DNA from: Rhodovulum sulfidophilum
GTDB taxonomy: Bacteria > Pseudomonadota > Alphaproteobacteria > Rhodobacterales > Rhodobacteraceae
Reading direction: 5' to 3'
NCBI GenBank assembly: GCA_003241785.1
Contig: QFPW01000009.1
Span: 1 to 64,000, forward strand
DNA: 64,000 nucleotides
Under the pieces are notes generated by a model. It saw only the letters and a list, made by a program, of their open reading frames with translations. It was not told the DNA's origin and searched no databases. Within the stretch, counting starts at the first letter, position 1, and the number at the start of each line of letters is the position of its first letter. A program made the translations under genes and the position numbers. Shown in pieces: positions 53,192 through 62,118 of the stretch.

Positions 53192-53864
53192 GGCGCTGCG
53201 GCTCGAGGCGATCGGCAAGACCTACGACGACGGCGGGCGGGAGCCCGTGGTGGTGCTCGACGGCGCCTCGGCGGTGCTCCGCGAGGGCGAGATCGTGGCG
53301 CTGGTCGCGCCTTCGGGCACGGGCAAGTCGACGCTGCTCCACATCGCGGGGCTGCTCGACAAGCCGACCGCCGGCGAGGTGCGGATCGGCGGCCAGTCGG
53401 CGGAGGGGCTCGACGACCGCGCGCGCACCCGGCTGCGGCGCGACGCGATCGGCTTCGTCTACCAGTTCCATCACCTGCTGCCGGAATTCAGCGCGCTCGA
53501 GAACGTGGCTTTGCCGCGGCGCGCCGCCGGGATCGCCCGCCGGGCGGCCGAGGAGGGCGCGCGCGAGCTGCTCGCGAGCGTCGGCCTCGGCCATCGGATC
53601 GGGCATCGCCCGGCCGAGCTCTCGGGCGGCGAGCAGCAGCGCGTCGCGGTCGCGCGCGCGCTCGCCAACCGCCCGAAGCTCCTGCTCGCGGACGAGCCGA
53701 CCGGCAACCTCGATCCCGAAACCTCGGAACACGTGTTCTCGATGCTGCTCGAGCGGGTGCGGGAGACCGGGCTGACCGCGCTCGTCGCCACGCACAACCC
53801 CGAACTCGCCGGTCGGATGGACCGGATCCTGCGGCTGCGCGACGGCCGGATCGTCGAAGGCTAG
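53184..53864 (+). CDS. lolD: lipoprotein-releasing ABC transporter ATPase LolD
   Basis: A 226-residue ABC ATPase with Walker A APSGTGKSTLLHI, signature ELSGGEQQRVAVARAL and Walker B LLLADEPTGNLD. FVYQFHHLLPEFSALENV is the LolD-typical segment after the Q-loop. It energises the LolC-type permease encoded just before it. Its stop codon shares the palindrome CTAG with the stop of the convergent next gene. Confidence 0.94.
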   Translation: MSEALRLEAIGKTYDDGGREPVVVLDGASAVLREGEIVALVAPSGTGKSTLLHIAGLLDKPTAGEVRIGGQSAEGLDDRARTRLRRDAIGFVYQFHHLLPEFSALENVALPRRAAGIARRAAEEGARELLASVGLGHRIGHRPAELSGGEQQRVAVARALANRPKLLLADEPTGNLDPETSEHVFSMLLERVRETGLTALVATHNPELAGRMDRILRLRDGRIVEG

Positions 53865-54790
53865 GCGTCGCCGCAGATCGCGCGGAGCCGCTGCCAGTCG
53901 GCGGCGGGGAAGGCCGCCGCCGCCGGCGCCGGGGGCGAGGCCTCGGGCCGCGCGGGCGGGCTGAGCGCCTGCGCCGCGGCGCGTGCGAGCGACCCGTCCG
54001 AGAGCGTGCCGGTGAAGACGTAGCGCAGGTCCGCGAGCAATCCGACCGAGGCCATCAGCGCGCGGACCTGGCCCGCGCCGGGATCGGGGCCGAGCGCCTG
54101 GGCGATCCATCCCGCGAGTTCCGCCGGATCGGAGGCGCGGGCGAGCGCGGCGCCGTCGATCAGCACGATCGGACCGGGCAGCGCCGCCGTCAGCGTGCCG
54201 CCGCCGAGATCGAGCACGCGCAGCCGCGCCTCGGGCGCCGTGGCCGCGGCGAAGGCGTCGAGCGCCGCGGCCCCTTCCGGCGCGGCGCAGAGCGGCCCGT
54301 GATCGGCGAGCAGGGCGCCGAGCATCCGGTCGCCGAATTCCGTCGCCTGGGCCGGCGGCGCCATCCGGGCCGCCTGGGCCTCGATGAGCCCCGGCCCCTT
54401 GGCCGCCGCGGCGCCGGCGGCGACGAGCAGGAGCAGCGCCGTCCAGGGCGGGCGGCGCGCCGGCCGCGGCGCGGCGGCCCCCTGGGCCGGCGGGAAGCTC
54501 CGCGCCCCGGCGTCGAGCGCGGCCCGCATCGCCTGGTCGTGGATCTCGAGCGTCTCCTCCTGGTCGGCGAGGATCGCATAGCGCGTGGCGCCGCCCGCGG
54601 CGCCGACCGCGCGGATGCCCGCGCGCGCCCAGTGCCCGAGCGGCCGGTCGGCGGCGTCGGTGAACATGAGCGTGCGCTCGCCGAGCGTCACGAGCACCTC
54701 GCGCGGGGTCGCCTCGGGGGTCTCGCGCCAGATCGCGCGGGCGCTCAGCCGGTCGGGGCGGGGTCGGGGATGGAGGGTGGGCGCCGTCAT
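53861..54790 (-). CDS. membrane-anchored protein of unknown function, possibly M48-like without catalytic site
   Basis: A 309-residue protein with a single membrane segment (WTALLLLVAAGAAAAKG, about residue 125). Before it is a small cytoplasmic domain resembling a PH-like fold (EVLVTLGERTLMF). After it a soluble domain has VLDLGGGTLTAALPGPIVLIDGA and SDPAELAGWIAQALG. These lines mimic the strand and helix around the active site of M48 peptidases, where SPDELAAVLAHELGH would be expected, but no HEXXH is present. I do not recognise a named family. It is alone on the minus strand and its stop overlaps that of lolD. Confidence 0.65.
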   Translation of the reverse strand: MTAPTLHPRPRPDRLSARAIWRETPEATPREVLVTLGERTLMFTDAADRPLGHWARAGIRAVGAAGGATRYAILADQEETLEIHDQAMRAALDAGARSFPPAQGAAAPRPARRPPWTALLLLVAAGAAAAKGPGLIEAQAARMAPPAQATEFGDRMLGALLADHGPLCAAPEGAAALDAFAAATAPEARLRVLDLGGGTLTAALPGPIVLIDGAALARASDPAELAGWIAQALGPDPGAGQVRALMASVGLLADLRYVFTGTLSDGSLARAAAQALSPPARPEASPPAPAAAAFPAADWQRLRAICGDA

Positions 54791-54980
54791 GCGGATCCGG
54801 ATCGGGCACGGGTTCCCATCAGGTCTAGAGCAGGACGCGCCGCGGGGAAAGGCCCCGCGCGCGCCCTCCGCCCCCTGGCGCGGCGAATGGGCGCGGGGCG
54901 CGGCTTCGGGAGTGGGCTTTTCCGGGGACGGGGGCTAGTGTGCCCCCGCGTCGGGGGGGCGGCGGCCCGAAACGGTGAGG

Positions 54981-55964
54981 ATGGACCCGGAAAAGATGAC
55001 CGAATTCCGCACAAGGGCGCTCTCGCTCGGCAAGAAGCTGCTCTGGCCGGCGATCGGCTGTCTGGCGCTCGTGATCTCGGTGTGGCTGCTCTGGCACGAG
55101 ATCCGGGGCATCTCGCTCGAGGATCTGGGCGAGAGCCTCGCGGCGATCGGCCCCGGGCAGTGGTTCCTGTCGCTGCTCGCCACGCTCGGCGCCTACGCGG
55201 CGCTCTCGGCCTATGACCATCTGGCGCTCGCCCATCTGCGGCGCCATGTCAGCTGGCCCTTCGTCTCGGCCGTGTCGGCCACCACCTACGCGATCTCGCA
55301 CAGCCTCGGCGCCTCGGCGCTCACCGGGGCGGTGGTGCGCTACCGCGCCTATTCCTCGAAGGGGCTGAGCGGCACCGAGGTCGGGCTGCTCGTCACCTTC
55401 TGCTCGATCACCTTTGTGCTCGGCACCGTGCTGCTGATGGGCCTGGTGCTGGTCTTCAGCGCCGATCTCGACGCGCGTTTCGCGGGGCTCCTGCCGCTCG
55501 AGGCGTCGCGGGTGCTCGGCGGGATCCTGATCGGCCTCGTCGTGCTCTACGTGATCGGCAGCGCGCTCAAGCTGCGCCCGCTCCGGATCGGCAAGGTCAG
55601 CGTCGAATATCCTTCGCTCTCGATCGCGCTGCGCCAGGTCGCGGTCGCGCCGATCGAGATCATCTTCGCGGCGGCGATCATCTATTTCGCGCTGCCCGCC
55701 GAGTCGAACCCGGGATTCGTCGTCGTGCTCGCGGTGTTCCTCGCCTCCTTCTCCGCCGCGCTGATCAGCCACGCGCCCGGCGGGCTCGGGGTGCTCGAGC
55801 TCATCTTCGTCACCGCGCTGCCGGAGGTGCGGCCCGAAGACGTGCTGGCGGCGCTCGTCGTCTTCCGCGTCCTCTACCTGATCATCCCTTTCCTGATCGC
55901 GCTGGCGCTCGTCTTCGCCTTCGAGCGGACCCAGTTCCTCAAGGAACGCGCGCTCGGGCACTGA
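54981..55964 (+). CDS. UPF0104 / lysylphosphatidylglycerol synthase TM-region family protein
   Basis: A 327-residue integral membrane protein with about eight hydrophobic segments, of the YbhN/UPF0104 family. Landmarks are YAISHSLGASALTGAVVRYRAYS and SHAPGGLGVLELIF. It corresponds to the membrane half of MprF-type proteins without the aminoacyl-transferase half, so it might move lipids rather than modify them. Starts at 54975 (GTG), 54981 and 54996 are all possible. Confidence 0.88.
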   Translation: MDPEKMTEFRTRALSLGKKLLWPAIGCLALVISVWLLWHEIRGISLEDLGESLAAIGPGQWFLSLLATLGAYAALSAYDHLALAHLRRHVSWPFVSAVSATTYAISHSLGASALTGAVVRYRAYSSKGLSGTEVGLLVTFCSITFVLGTVLLMGLVLVFSADLDARFAGLLPLEASRVLGGILIGLVVLYVIGSALKLRPLRIGKVSVEYPSLSIALRQVAVAPIEIIFAAAIIYFALPAESNPGFVVVLAVFLASFSAALISHAPGGLGVLELIFVTALPEVRPEDVLAALVVFRVLYLIIPFLIALALVFAFERTQFLKERALGH

Positions 55965-56039
55965 CGGCCACCCGGGGCCGTAACGGTTCGGAAAGGCGTG
56001 CCTGTCACGGTGCCCGCGCGAAACGCGATGGAGCAGGGA

Positions 56040-57065
56040 ATGACACGGGCACGAGACCTCGACGGGCTGCGATTCCTGACGGCCATCGTGGTCATCCTGC
56101 TCCACGTCGGCGAGTTTCCCGAACTTCCCGACGGCTGGGGCGGGCTGATCCGCGTCTCGCTGCGCTGGTGCGTGCCGTTCTTCTTTCTCGTCTCGGGATA
56201 TTTCCTCTATCGCCCAGGCGCGCCCGGGCCCGTGGTTCCGATGGAGCGGGTGACGCGCGTCGCGCGCATGTTCGCGGTCGGCTCGCTCATCTATCTGCCG
56301 CTCATGATCGCGAAGGGCGACACCGGCCTCGGCGAGGTCGCGCCGGACCTGCTGCTGTCGGGCACCTGGTACCATCTGTGGTTCCTGCCCGCGCTCGTGA
56401 TCGCGCTCGTCGGCGTCGCGGCGGTCGCGCCGCTGCGCCGCGCGGAGCGGGCCCTCGACATCGGCGCCGCGCTGGTGCTGCTCGTCTTCCTCGGTCTCGA
56501 CATGGCGGCGAGCATCGACGGCGGCTATGGGCTCGCGATGGATCTCGCGCGCCAGACGCAGGGCCTCGGCTTTCTCTGGATCGGATACCGGATCGCCCGC
56601 GCCGGAGGGCGCGCCAGCGCGCCGCTGCTCGCCGCGCTCATCCTCGGCGGCGCGGCGCTCACCCTCGCGGACGCCGTCCTGCTCAGCCGGTTCGGCGGCG
56701 AGATGAGCTGGCGGCAGTGCTCGCTCGGCGCGGCGCTGGTGGCGGTCGGCCTGCTGCTCTGGGGGGTGAAGGGGACGGTCCATCTGCCGGGCTGGATGGC
56801 CCGGATGGGGCGCGCGCATTCCCTCGCGATCTATATCCTGCATCCGCTCTGCGTCGCCGTGGCCGGGGTCCTCGTCGCCGCGAGCGATGGCGGCGCGCGG
56901 CCGAGCCTGCCGATCGCGGCGCTGACCCTCGTCGGGACGCTCGCGCTGATCGAGGCGCTGCGCCGCTTCGCGCCCGGGGTGAAGGCGGTGATCGACGGCG
57001 CCCCGCCGGGGGCGCCCGATCCGCGCGAGCCCGCCCCGGCTCAGGCCGCCGCCGCCGGGGCGTAG
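56040..57065 (+). CDS. acyltransferase family 3 (OafA/YrhL-like) membrane protein
   Basis: A 341-residue integral membrane protein with about ten hydrophobic segments. It opens with RARDLDGLRFLTAIVVILLH, the histidine being the usual conserved one, and has FFFLVSGYFLY and the WYHLWFLPALV segment. Such proteins acylate surface sugars or other extracytoplasmic substrates. The ATG at 56040 lies right behind GAGCAGGGA; the in-frame ATG at 56028 is possible. The last 25 bases overlap the end of the convergent fadB-like gene. Confidence 0.85.
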   Translation: MTRARDLDGLRFLTAIVVILLHVGEFPELPDGWGGLIRVSLRWCVPFFFLVSGYFLYRPGAPGPVVPMERVTRVARMFAVGSLIYLPLMIAKGDTGLGEVAPDLLLSGTWYHLWFLPALVIALVGVAAVAPLRRAERALDIGAALVLLVFLGLDMAASIDGGYGLAMDLARQTQGLGFLWIGYRIARAGGRASAPLLAALILGGAALTLADAVLLSRFGGEMSWRQCSLGAALVAVGLLLWGVKGTVHLPGWMARMGRAHSLAIYILHPLCVAVAGVLVAASDGGARPSLPIAALTLVGTLALIEALRRFAPGVKAVIDGAPPGAPDPREPAPAQAAAAGA

Positions 57066-59242
57066 CGGTCGTAGAAGCCCGCGCCCGTCGCCGCGAGCTC
57101 CGCGAGCAGGGCGGGCGGGGCGAAGCGGGGGCCATGCGCCTCGGCGAGGCCGGCGGCGATTTCGGCCGCGCGGGTCGTCCCCAGCATGTCGAGCCAGGAG
57201 AAGGGCCCGCCCGACCAGGGCATGTAGCCCCAGCCGAGGATCGCGCCGACGTCGCCCGCGCGGATGTCCGTGAGCACGCCCTCCTCGAGCGCGCGCACCG
57301 CCTCGAGCGTCTGGACCATCGCGAGCCGGTCCTGGACCAGGGCCAGCTCAGGCTGGTCCGCCCCGGGCGGCCAATGCTCGGCGAGGCCGGACCAGAGGCC
57401 GAGCCGCTTGCCGCCCGCGTCATAGGCGTAGAAGCCCGCGCCCGCCTTGCGCCCGAGGCGGTCGAGCCCCGCGAGGGTCTCGATCACCGCGTCGGCCGGG
57501 CTCTCCGGATAGGCCGCGCCCAGCGCGGCGCGGGTCGCGCGCGCGATCCGGACCGCGAGCCCGATCGAGACCTCGTCGGTGAGCTGGAGCGGGCCGAGCG
57601 GGAAGCCGAGCTGGCGCGCGGCGTTCTCGATCAGCGCCGGGGCCACGCCCTCGGCCACCATCCGCACGCCCTCGTTCACATAGGCGAGCACGCAGCGGTT
57701 GGCGTAGAAGAAGCGCGCGTCATGCACGGTGATCGGGGTCTTGCGGATCTGGCGCGCGAAATCGAGCGCGCGGGCGCGCGCCCGGTCGCCGGTGTCCCGG
57801 CCGAGGATCACCTCTACGAGCCGCATCTTCTCGACCGGCGAGAAGAAATGGAGGCCGATGAAATCCGCCGCGCGCGCGGCGGAGCGGGCGAGGCCGGTGA
57901 CGGGCAGGGTCGAGGTATTGGTGGCGAAGGTCGCCTCGGCGCCGAGCAGGGCGGTCGCCCGCGCGATCACCTCGGCCTTGACGTCCGGGTCCTCGAACAC
58001 CGCCTCGATCACCAGGTCGCAGCCGGCGAGCACCGCGAAATCCGCGCTGGCGGTGATCCGGCCGAGGATCGCGTCGCGGTCCGCGGGGGGCAACCGCCGC
58101 CGCGCCACCTCGGCCTTCAGCGCCGCGGCGATCCCGGCCTTGCCGGCCTCCGCCGCCGCCTGGTCGCGGTCGGTCAGCACGGTCTCGATGCCGGCGCGCG
58201 CCGCGACCCCGGCGATGCCGGCGCCCATCATCCCGGCGCCGATCACGCCGAGCCGGCGGACGGCGCGGTCGGGCTCGCCCGCCGGGCGGCCCTCGCCCTT
58301 CTCGAGCGCCTGTTTCGACAGGAACAGCGTCCGGATCATCGCCGAGGAGGAGGGGTTCATCAGGATCGAGGTGAACCAGCGCGCCTCGATCCGGAGCGCG
58401 GTGTCGAAATCGACCAGCGCGCCCTCGTAGATCGCCGAGAGCATCGCTTGCGCGGCGGGATAGGCGCCCTGGGTCCGGCCCTGGACCATGGCCGAGGCGC
58501 CGACATAGGTCATGAACCCGTCCGGCGTGTAGGGCGCGCCGCCCGGCGGCTTGAACCCGCGACGGTCCCAGGGCTTCGCGAGATCGGTTTCGGGCACGGA
58601 CAGGACCCAGGCGCGCGCGGCCGGAAGCAGGTCCTCCGGCGCCGGCGTCTCGTCGACGAGCCCCGCCGCCCGCGCCGCCGCCGCGCGGAGCATCCTGCCC
58701 TCGAGCAGGACCGGCGCCGCCGCCATCAGCCCGAGCATCCGCGTGAGCCGCGTGGTGCCGCCCGCGCCGGGAAAGATCCCGAGCAGGATCTCCGGCAGCC
58801 CGATCCGGGCGCCGGGCTGGTCGGCGAGGAAGCGGCGATGGCAGGCGAGCGCGATCTCGGTGCCGATCCCGGCGCAGAGCCCGGGAGAGGCGAAGGCGAC
58901 CGGCTTGCCGCCCTTGAGCGTCTTCGGATCCATCCCCGCGCGCTCGATCTTCCTGAGCAGGCGGTGGATCGTCATGATGCCGTCGAAGAGCCCGCGCGCC
59001 GGATCGGGCCCGGCCTCCGCCTTCATCCGGGCGAGGACGCCGAGATCCATCCCGCCGGCGAAATCGGGCTTGGCCGAGGTGAGCACGATGCCCTTCACGC
59101 CCGGGTCGGCGAGCGCCGCGTCGAAGGCGGCCTCGAGTTCGGCGATGCCCTCGTAGGTCAGGATGTTCATCGATCGCCCGGGCAGGTCCCAGGTGATGGT
59201 CGCGACGCCCTCGGCGTCGGTCTCGAGCGCGAAGATCGGCAT
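57041..59242 (-). CDS. trifunctional beta-oxidation enzyme (enoyl-CoA hydratase / 3-hydroxyacyl-CoA dehydrogenase)
   Basis: A 733-residue FadB/FadJ-type protein. The N-terminal crotonase domain (about 1-200) has GIGTEIALACHRRF and IGLPEILLGIFPGAGG with both expected glutamates. The NAD-binding domain begins with GVIGAGMMGAGIAGVAARAG near residue 325, and the dehydrogenase histidine is in GLHFFSPVEKM. The start MPIFALETD is one base after the cupin stop. It acts with the thiolase of the same operon as the multienzyme complex of fatty-acid degradation. Confidence 0.94.
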   Translation of the reverse strand: MPIFALETDAEGVATITWDLPGRSMNILTYEGIAELEAAFDAALADPGVKGIVLTSAKPDFAGGMDLGVLARMKAEAGPDPARGLFDGIMTIHRLLRKIERAGMDPKTLKGGKPVAFASPGLCAGIGTEIALACHRRFLADQPGARIGLPEILLGIFPGAGGTTRLTRMLGLMAAAPVLLEGRMLRAAAARAAGLVDETPAPEDLLPAARAWVLSVPETDLAKPWDRRGFKPPGGAPYTPDGFMTYVGASAMVQGRTQGAYPAAQAMLSAIYEGALVDFDTALRIEARWFTSILMNPSSSAMIRTLFLSKQALEKGEGRPAGEPDRAVRRLGVIGAGMMGAGIAGVAARAGIETVLTDRDQAAAEAGKAGIAAALKAEVARRRLPPADRDAILGRITASADFAVLAGCDLVIEAVFEDPDVKAEVIARATALLGAEATFATNTSTLPVTGLARSAARAADFIGLHFFSPVEKMRLVEVILGRDTGDRARARALDFARQIRKTPITVHDARFFYANRCVLAYVNEGVRMVAEGVAPALIENAARQLGFPLGPLQLTDEVSIGLAVRIARATRAALGAAYPESPADAVIETLAGLDRLGRKAGAGFYAYDAGGKRLGLWSGLAEHWPPGADQPELALVQDRLAMVQTLEAVRALEEGVLTDIRAGDVGAILGWGYMPWSGGPFSWLDMLGTTRAAEIAAGLAEAHGPRFAPPALLAELAATGAGFYDRYAPAAAA

Positions 59243-59243
59243 C

Positions 59244-60221
59244 TCAGAACTCCTTGACCACCGTCCCGTCGCGGCGCGCGTACCAGCGGCGCGGTCCGTC
59301 GACATAGGCGACGAGATCGACGTCGGAATAATGGCAGGTGTCGGTCGCGTTCGTGTCCGAGAGCACGAGGAAGACCGCCGGCGCGTCGGTGTCGTTGCGC
59401 AGGTGGTGGCCGATCCCGTTGCCGGCGGGGAAGGCGGCGCAATCGCCCGGCCGCATCGCGGTCTCGCCGTCGTCCTCGATGAGCGTGAGTTCGCCCTTGC
59501 GCAGGATCAGGAATTCGTCGATCCCGGCGTGCCAGTGCCGGAGCGAGCTCAGCCCGCCCGGGGCGATCGTGACGAGGTTGACGCCGAGCCGGGTCAGCCC
59601 CGCCGCCGCGCCGAGCCGGAGCCAGGAGCGCCGCGCCATCGCCGCGTCGTGCGGCGGGGGATAGGAGGCGCCGGAGAACCGCGCCAGCGCGGCGATGTCG
59701 ATCGCTGCGCTGGGCGCGTCGGACACGGGATCCTCGACCGCCGGGACCGACTCGTCGCGGCGCGCGAGCGGGGTGCCGTCGCGGCGGGTGACCATGCTTG
59801 CGCCGTCTACGTGGCGGCTTTCGCGATCCTGGCCCGAGTAGCGGCAGACGTCGCCGGGCCAGCGGTTGCCGGCGATGAGGAAGGTCGCGTCCGCGGCCGA
59901 GCGGTTCACGAGGTGATGCCCGTTCGGCCGGCCATGCGCGAAGCCGGCCGTGTCGCCGGGCCGCATCTCGGTCTCGCCGGTGTCCTCGACCAGCACGAGC
60001 GCGCCGTCGAGCACCATGGCGAATTCGTCCTCCTCGCTGTGCCAGTGCCGCATCGACGAGGCCGAGCCGGGCGGCAGCGTCTCGAGCCGGACCCCGAACC
60101 GCGTGAGCCCGCCCAGCTCGCCCGCGGCGACCGAGGCGAAGGGGCCGGGATCATGTTCGGGCGGGGCGTAGCCGGCGGCGTTCTCGAATCGTGGCGTGGC
60201 GGGCAGGGCGATCTTCGGCAT
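59244..60221 (-). CDS. bicupin domain protein
   Basis: A 325-residue protein made of two similar halves of about 160 residues, each a cupin barrel. Half 1 has SSMRHWHSEEDEFAMVLDG and RPGDTAGFAHGRPNGHHL. Half 2 has SSLRHWHAGIDEFLILRKG and RPGDCAAFPAGNGIGHHL, so both metal sites (H, H, E, H pattern) are kept. Each half ends with a D-X-C-X-YS, VDG, RRDGT tail, showing an internal duplication. It overlaps the thiolase stop by one base (TGATG) and precedes the FadB-like gene by one base. Its function in this operon is unknown. Confidence 0.88.
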   Translation of the reverse strand: MPKIALPATPRFENAAGYAPPEHDPGPFASVAAGELGGLTRFGVRLETLPPGSASSMRHWHSEEDEFAMVLDGALVLVEDTGETEMRPGDTAGFAHGRPNGHHLVNRSAADATFLIAGNRWPGDVCRYSGQDRESRHVDGASMVTRRDGTPLARRDESVPAVEDPVSDAPSAAIDIAALARFSGASYPPPHDAAMARRSWLRLGAAAGLTRLGVNLVTIAPGGLSSLRHWHAGIDEFLILRKGELTLIEDDGETAMRPGDCAAFPAGNGIGHHLRNDTDAPAVFLVLSDTNATDTCHYSDVDLVAYVDGPRRWYARRDGTVVKEF

Positions 60222-61432
60222 CAGACACGCTCCAGGATCGTGGCGGCGCCCATGCCCGAGGCGACGCAGAGGGTGACGAGGGCGGTGGCGCCGCCCGTCC
60301 GCTCCAGCTCGTCGAGCGCGGTCCCGAGGATCATCGCGCCGGTGGCGCCGAGCGGATGGCCCATGGCGATCGCGCCGCCGTTCGGGTTCACCCGATCCGG
60401 GTCGGCGCCGAAGCGCTGGAGAAAGCGCAGCACCACGGCGGAGAAGGCTTCGTTCACCTCCAAGAGGTCGATGTCGCCGATCGCCATCCCGGCGGCGCGC
60501 AGCGCCTTTTCCGTGGCGGGGATCGGCCCCGTGAGCATGATGGTCGGTTCGCTCCCGACCTTGGCCGTGGCGCGGATCCGCGCGCGCGGCGCCAGGCCGT
60601 GGCGCAGGCCGAAGTCGCGGTCGCCGACCAGCACGGCGGCGGCGCCGTCGACGATGCCCGAGGAATTGCCGGCGTGATGCACATGTCCGATCCGCTCGAG
60701 CTCCGGATAGCGCAGGAGCGCCACCGCGTCGAAGCCGGGCATCGCCTCGCCGATATCCTTGAAGGCCGGCCGCAGCGCTCCGAGCGACTGCATGTCGGTG
60801 CCGGGCCGCATGTGCTCGTCCCGATCGAGGATCGGCAGGCCGTTGATGTCGGTGACCGGCACGACGGAGCGCGCGAACCGGCCCTCGTCCCAGGCGCGGA
60901 GGGCGCGGCGCTGGCTCTCGACCGCGTAGGCGTCGACGTCGTCGCGGGTGAAACCGTGCTTCGTCGCGATCAGGTCGGCGGCGATGCCCTGCGGCACGAA
61001 ATGGCTGGCGAAGGTCAGGCCCGGATCGACCGCGACGGCGGCGCCGTCGGTGCCCATCGCCACCCGGCTCATCATCTCGACCCCGCCCGCGACATAGCCG
61101 CCGCCGGTGGCCGCGACCTGGGCCGCGGCGAGGTTCACCGCCTCGAGCCCGCTCGCGCAGAAGCGGTTGAGCGCGAGGCCCGGCACCTGCTCGGGCAGGT
61201 CGGAGAGCAGCACCGCCGAGCGCGCGAGACAGCCGCCCTGCTCGCCGATCTGAGTGACATTGCCCCAGATCACGTCCTCGACCGCGTCCGTCGCCGTCCC
61301 GGTCCGTGCCCGGAGCGCGTTCAGCACGAAGGCCGAGAGCCGGACCGCGCTCACCTCGTGGAGCGCGCCGTCCGGCCGCCCCCTGCCGCGCGGCGTCCGG
61401 ATCGCGTCGTAGACATAGGCGTCGCCCATCAC
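60221..61432 (-). CDS. acetyl-CoA acyltransferase (3-ketoacyl-CoA thiolase)
   Basis: A 403-residue thiolase. The nucleophile cysteine is in LNRFCASGLEAVNL, the catalytic histidine in NPNGGAIAMGHPLGATGA, and the second cysteine in LCVASGMGAATI. It cleaves 3-ketoacyl-CoA in beta-oxidation. The protein may start at the first or the second of two adjacent ATG codons. It lies between the GST and the bicupin gene, all closely packed. Confidence 0.94.
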   Translation of the reverse strand: MMGDAYVYDAIRTPRGRGRPDGALHEVSAVRLSAFVLNALRARTGTATDAVEDVIWGNVTQIGEQGGCLARSAVLLSDLPEQVPGLALNRFCASGLEAVNLAAAQVAATGGGYVAGGVEMMSRVAMGTDGAAVAVDPGLTFASHFVPQGIAADLIATKHGFTRDDVDAYAVESQRRALRAWDEGRFARSVVPVTDINGLPILDRDEHMRPGTDMQSLGALRPAFKDIGEAMPGFDAVALLRYPELERIGHVHHAGNSSGIVDGAAAVLVGDRDFGLRHGLAPRARIRATAKVGSEPTIMLTGPIPATEKALRAAGMAIGDIDLLEVNEAFSAVVLRFLQRFGADPDRVNPNGGAIAMGHPLGATGAMILGTALDELERTGGATALVTLCVASGMGAATILERV

Positions 61433-61443
61433 GCGTCTCCCGG

Positions 61444-62085
61444 TCAGGCGCCCGGCAGCGGATGGCCGGGCAGCAGGTCATAGGGATGCTTCCAGCCGGG
61501 GATCGCCGCGATCGCGTTCCGCCAGCGGTCGATGTTCGGGAACTCGGCCGCCATGTCGACGCCGTACTCCGTCCCGAAATAGAGATAGCCGGCGCAGGAG
61601 AGGTCGGCGATCGACAGGTGGTCGGCGGCGATCCAGGCCCGGGTGCCGAGATGGATGTCGAGCACCTTCAGCGCCAGCCGCGCCCGCCCGTCGAAGAAGG
61701 CCACCACCGCCGGGTCGCGCTTGTCCGGCGTCGCGAAGTTCATCAGGAAGCGCAGCGTCGCGATGTAGCTCGTGAGCTTGTGATTGTCCCACAGCAGCCA
61801 GCGCAGCACCTCGCGCCGCTCCTCGTCGGATTTCGGCGCGAAGTCGCGGTAGCGCTCGGCGAGATAGTCGAGGATCACGCCGGACTGGCTCAGCCTCAGC
61901 TCGCGATGCGCGAGCACCGGCGCCTCGCCCATCCCGTTCATCTCGAGATAGTTCGGCGTCTTGGTGCCGCCGTGGAAGAAATCGACCCAGACCGGCTCCC
62001 AGTCCGCGCCCGCGAGCTCGAGCAGGAGCGCGACCTTGTAGGAGTTGCCGGACTGGGCGAAGGAATAGAGCTGGTATTCGGACAT
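61444..62085 (-). CDS. glutathione S-transferase family protein
   Basis: A 213-residue GST with an N-terminal thioredoxin-like domain (YQLYSFAQSGNSYKVALLLE, then GEAPVL and LSQSGVILDYLAERY) and an all-helical C-terminal half. The likely glutathione-activating residue is the serine in QSGNS. Its place in the beta-oxidation operon suggests detoxification of reactive lipid products or an isomerase role; the sequence does not decide. Confidence 0.92.
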   Translation of the reverse strand: MSEYQLYSFAQSGNSYKVALLLELAGADWEPVWVDFFHGGTKTPNYLEMNGMGEAPVLAHRELRLSQSGVILDYLAERYRDFAPKSDEERREVLRWLLWDNHKLTSYIATLRFLMNFATPDKRDPAVVAFFDGRARLALKVLDIHLGTRAWIAADHLSIADLSCAGYLYFGTEYGVDMAAEFPNIDRWRNAIAAIPGWKHPYDLLPGHPLPGA

Positions 62086-62118
62086 GGGTCGTCTCCGGGG
62101 GTGTCTGCGGCCGCGATC

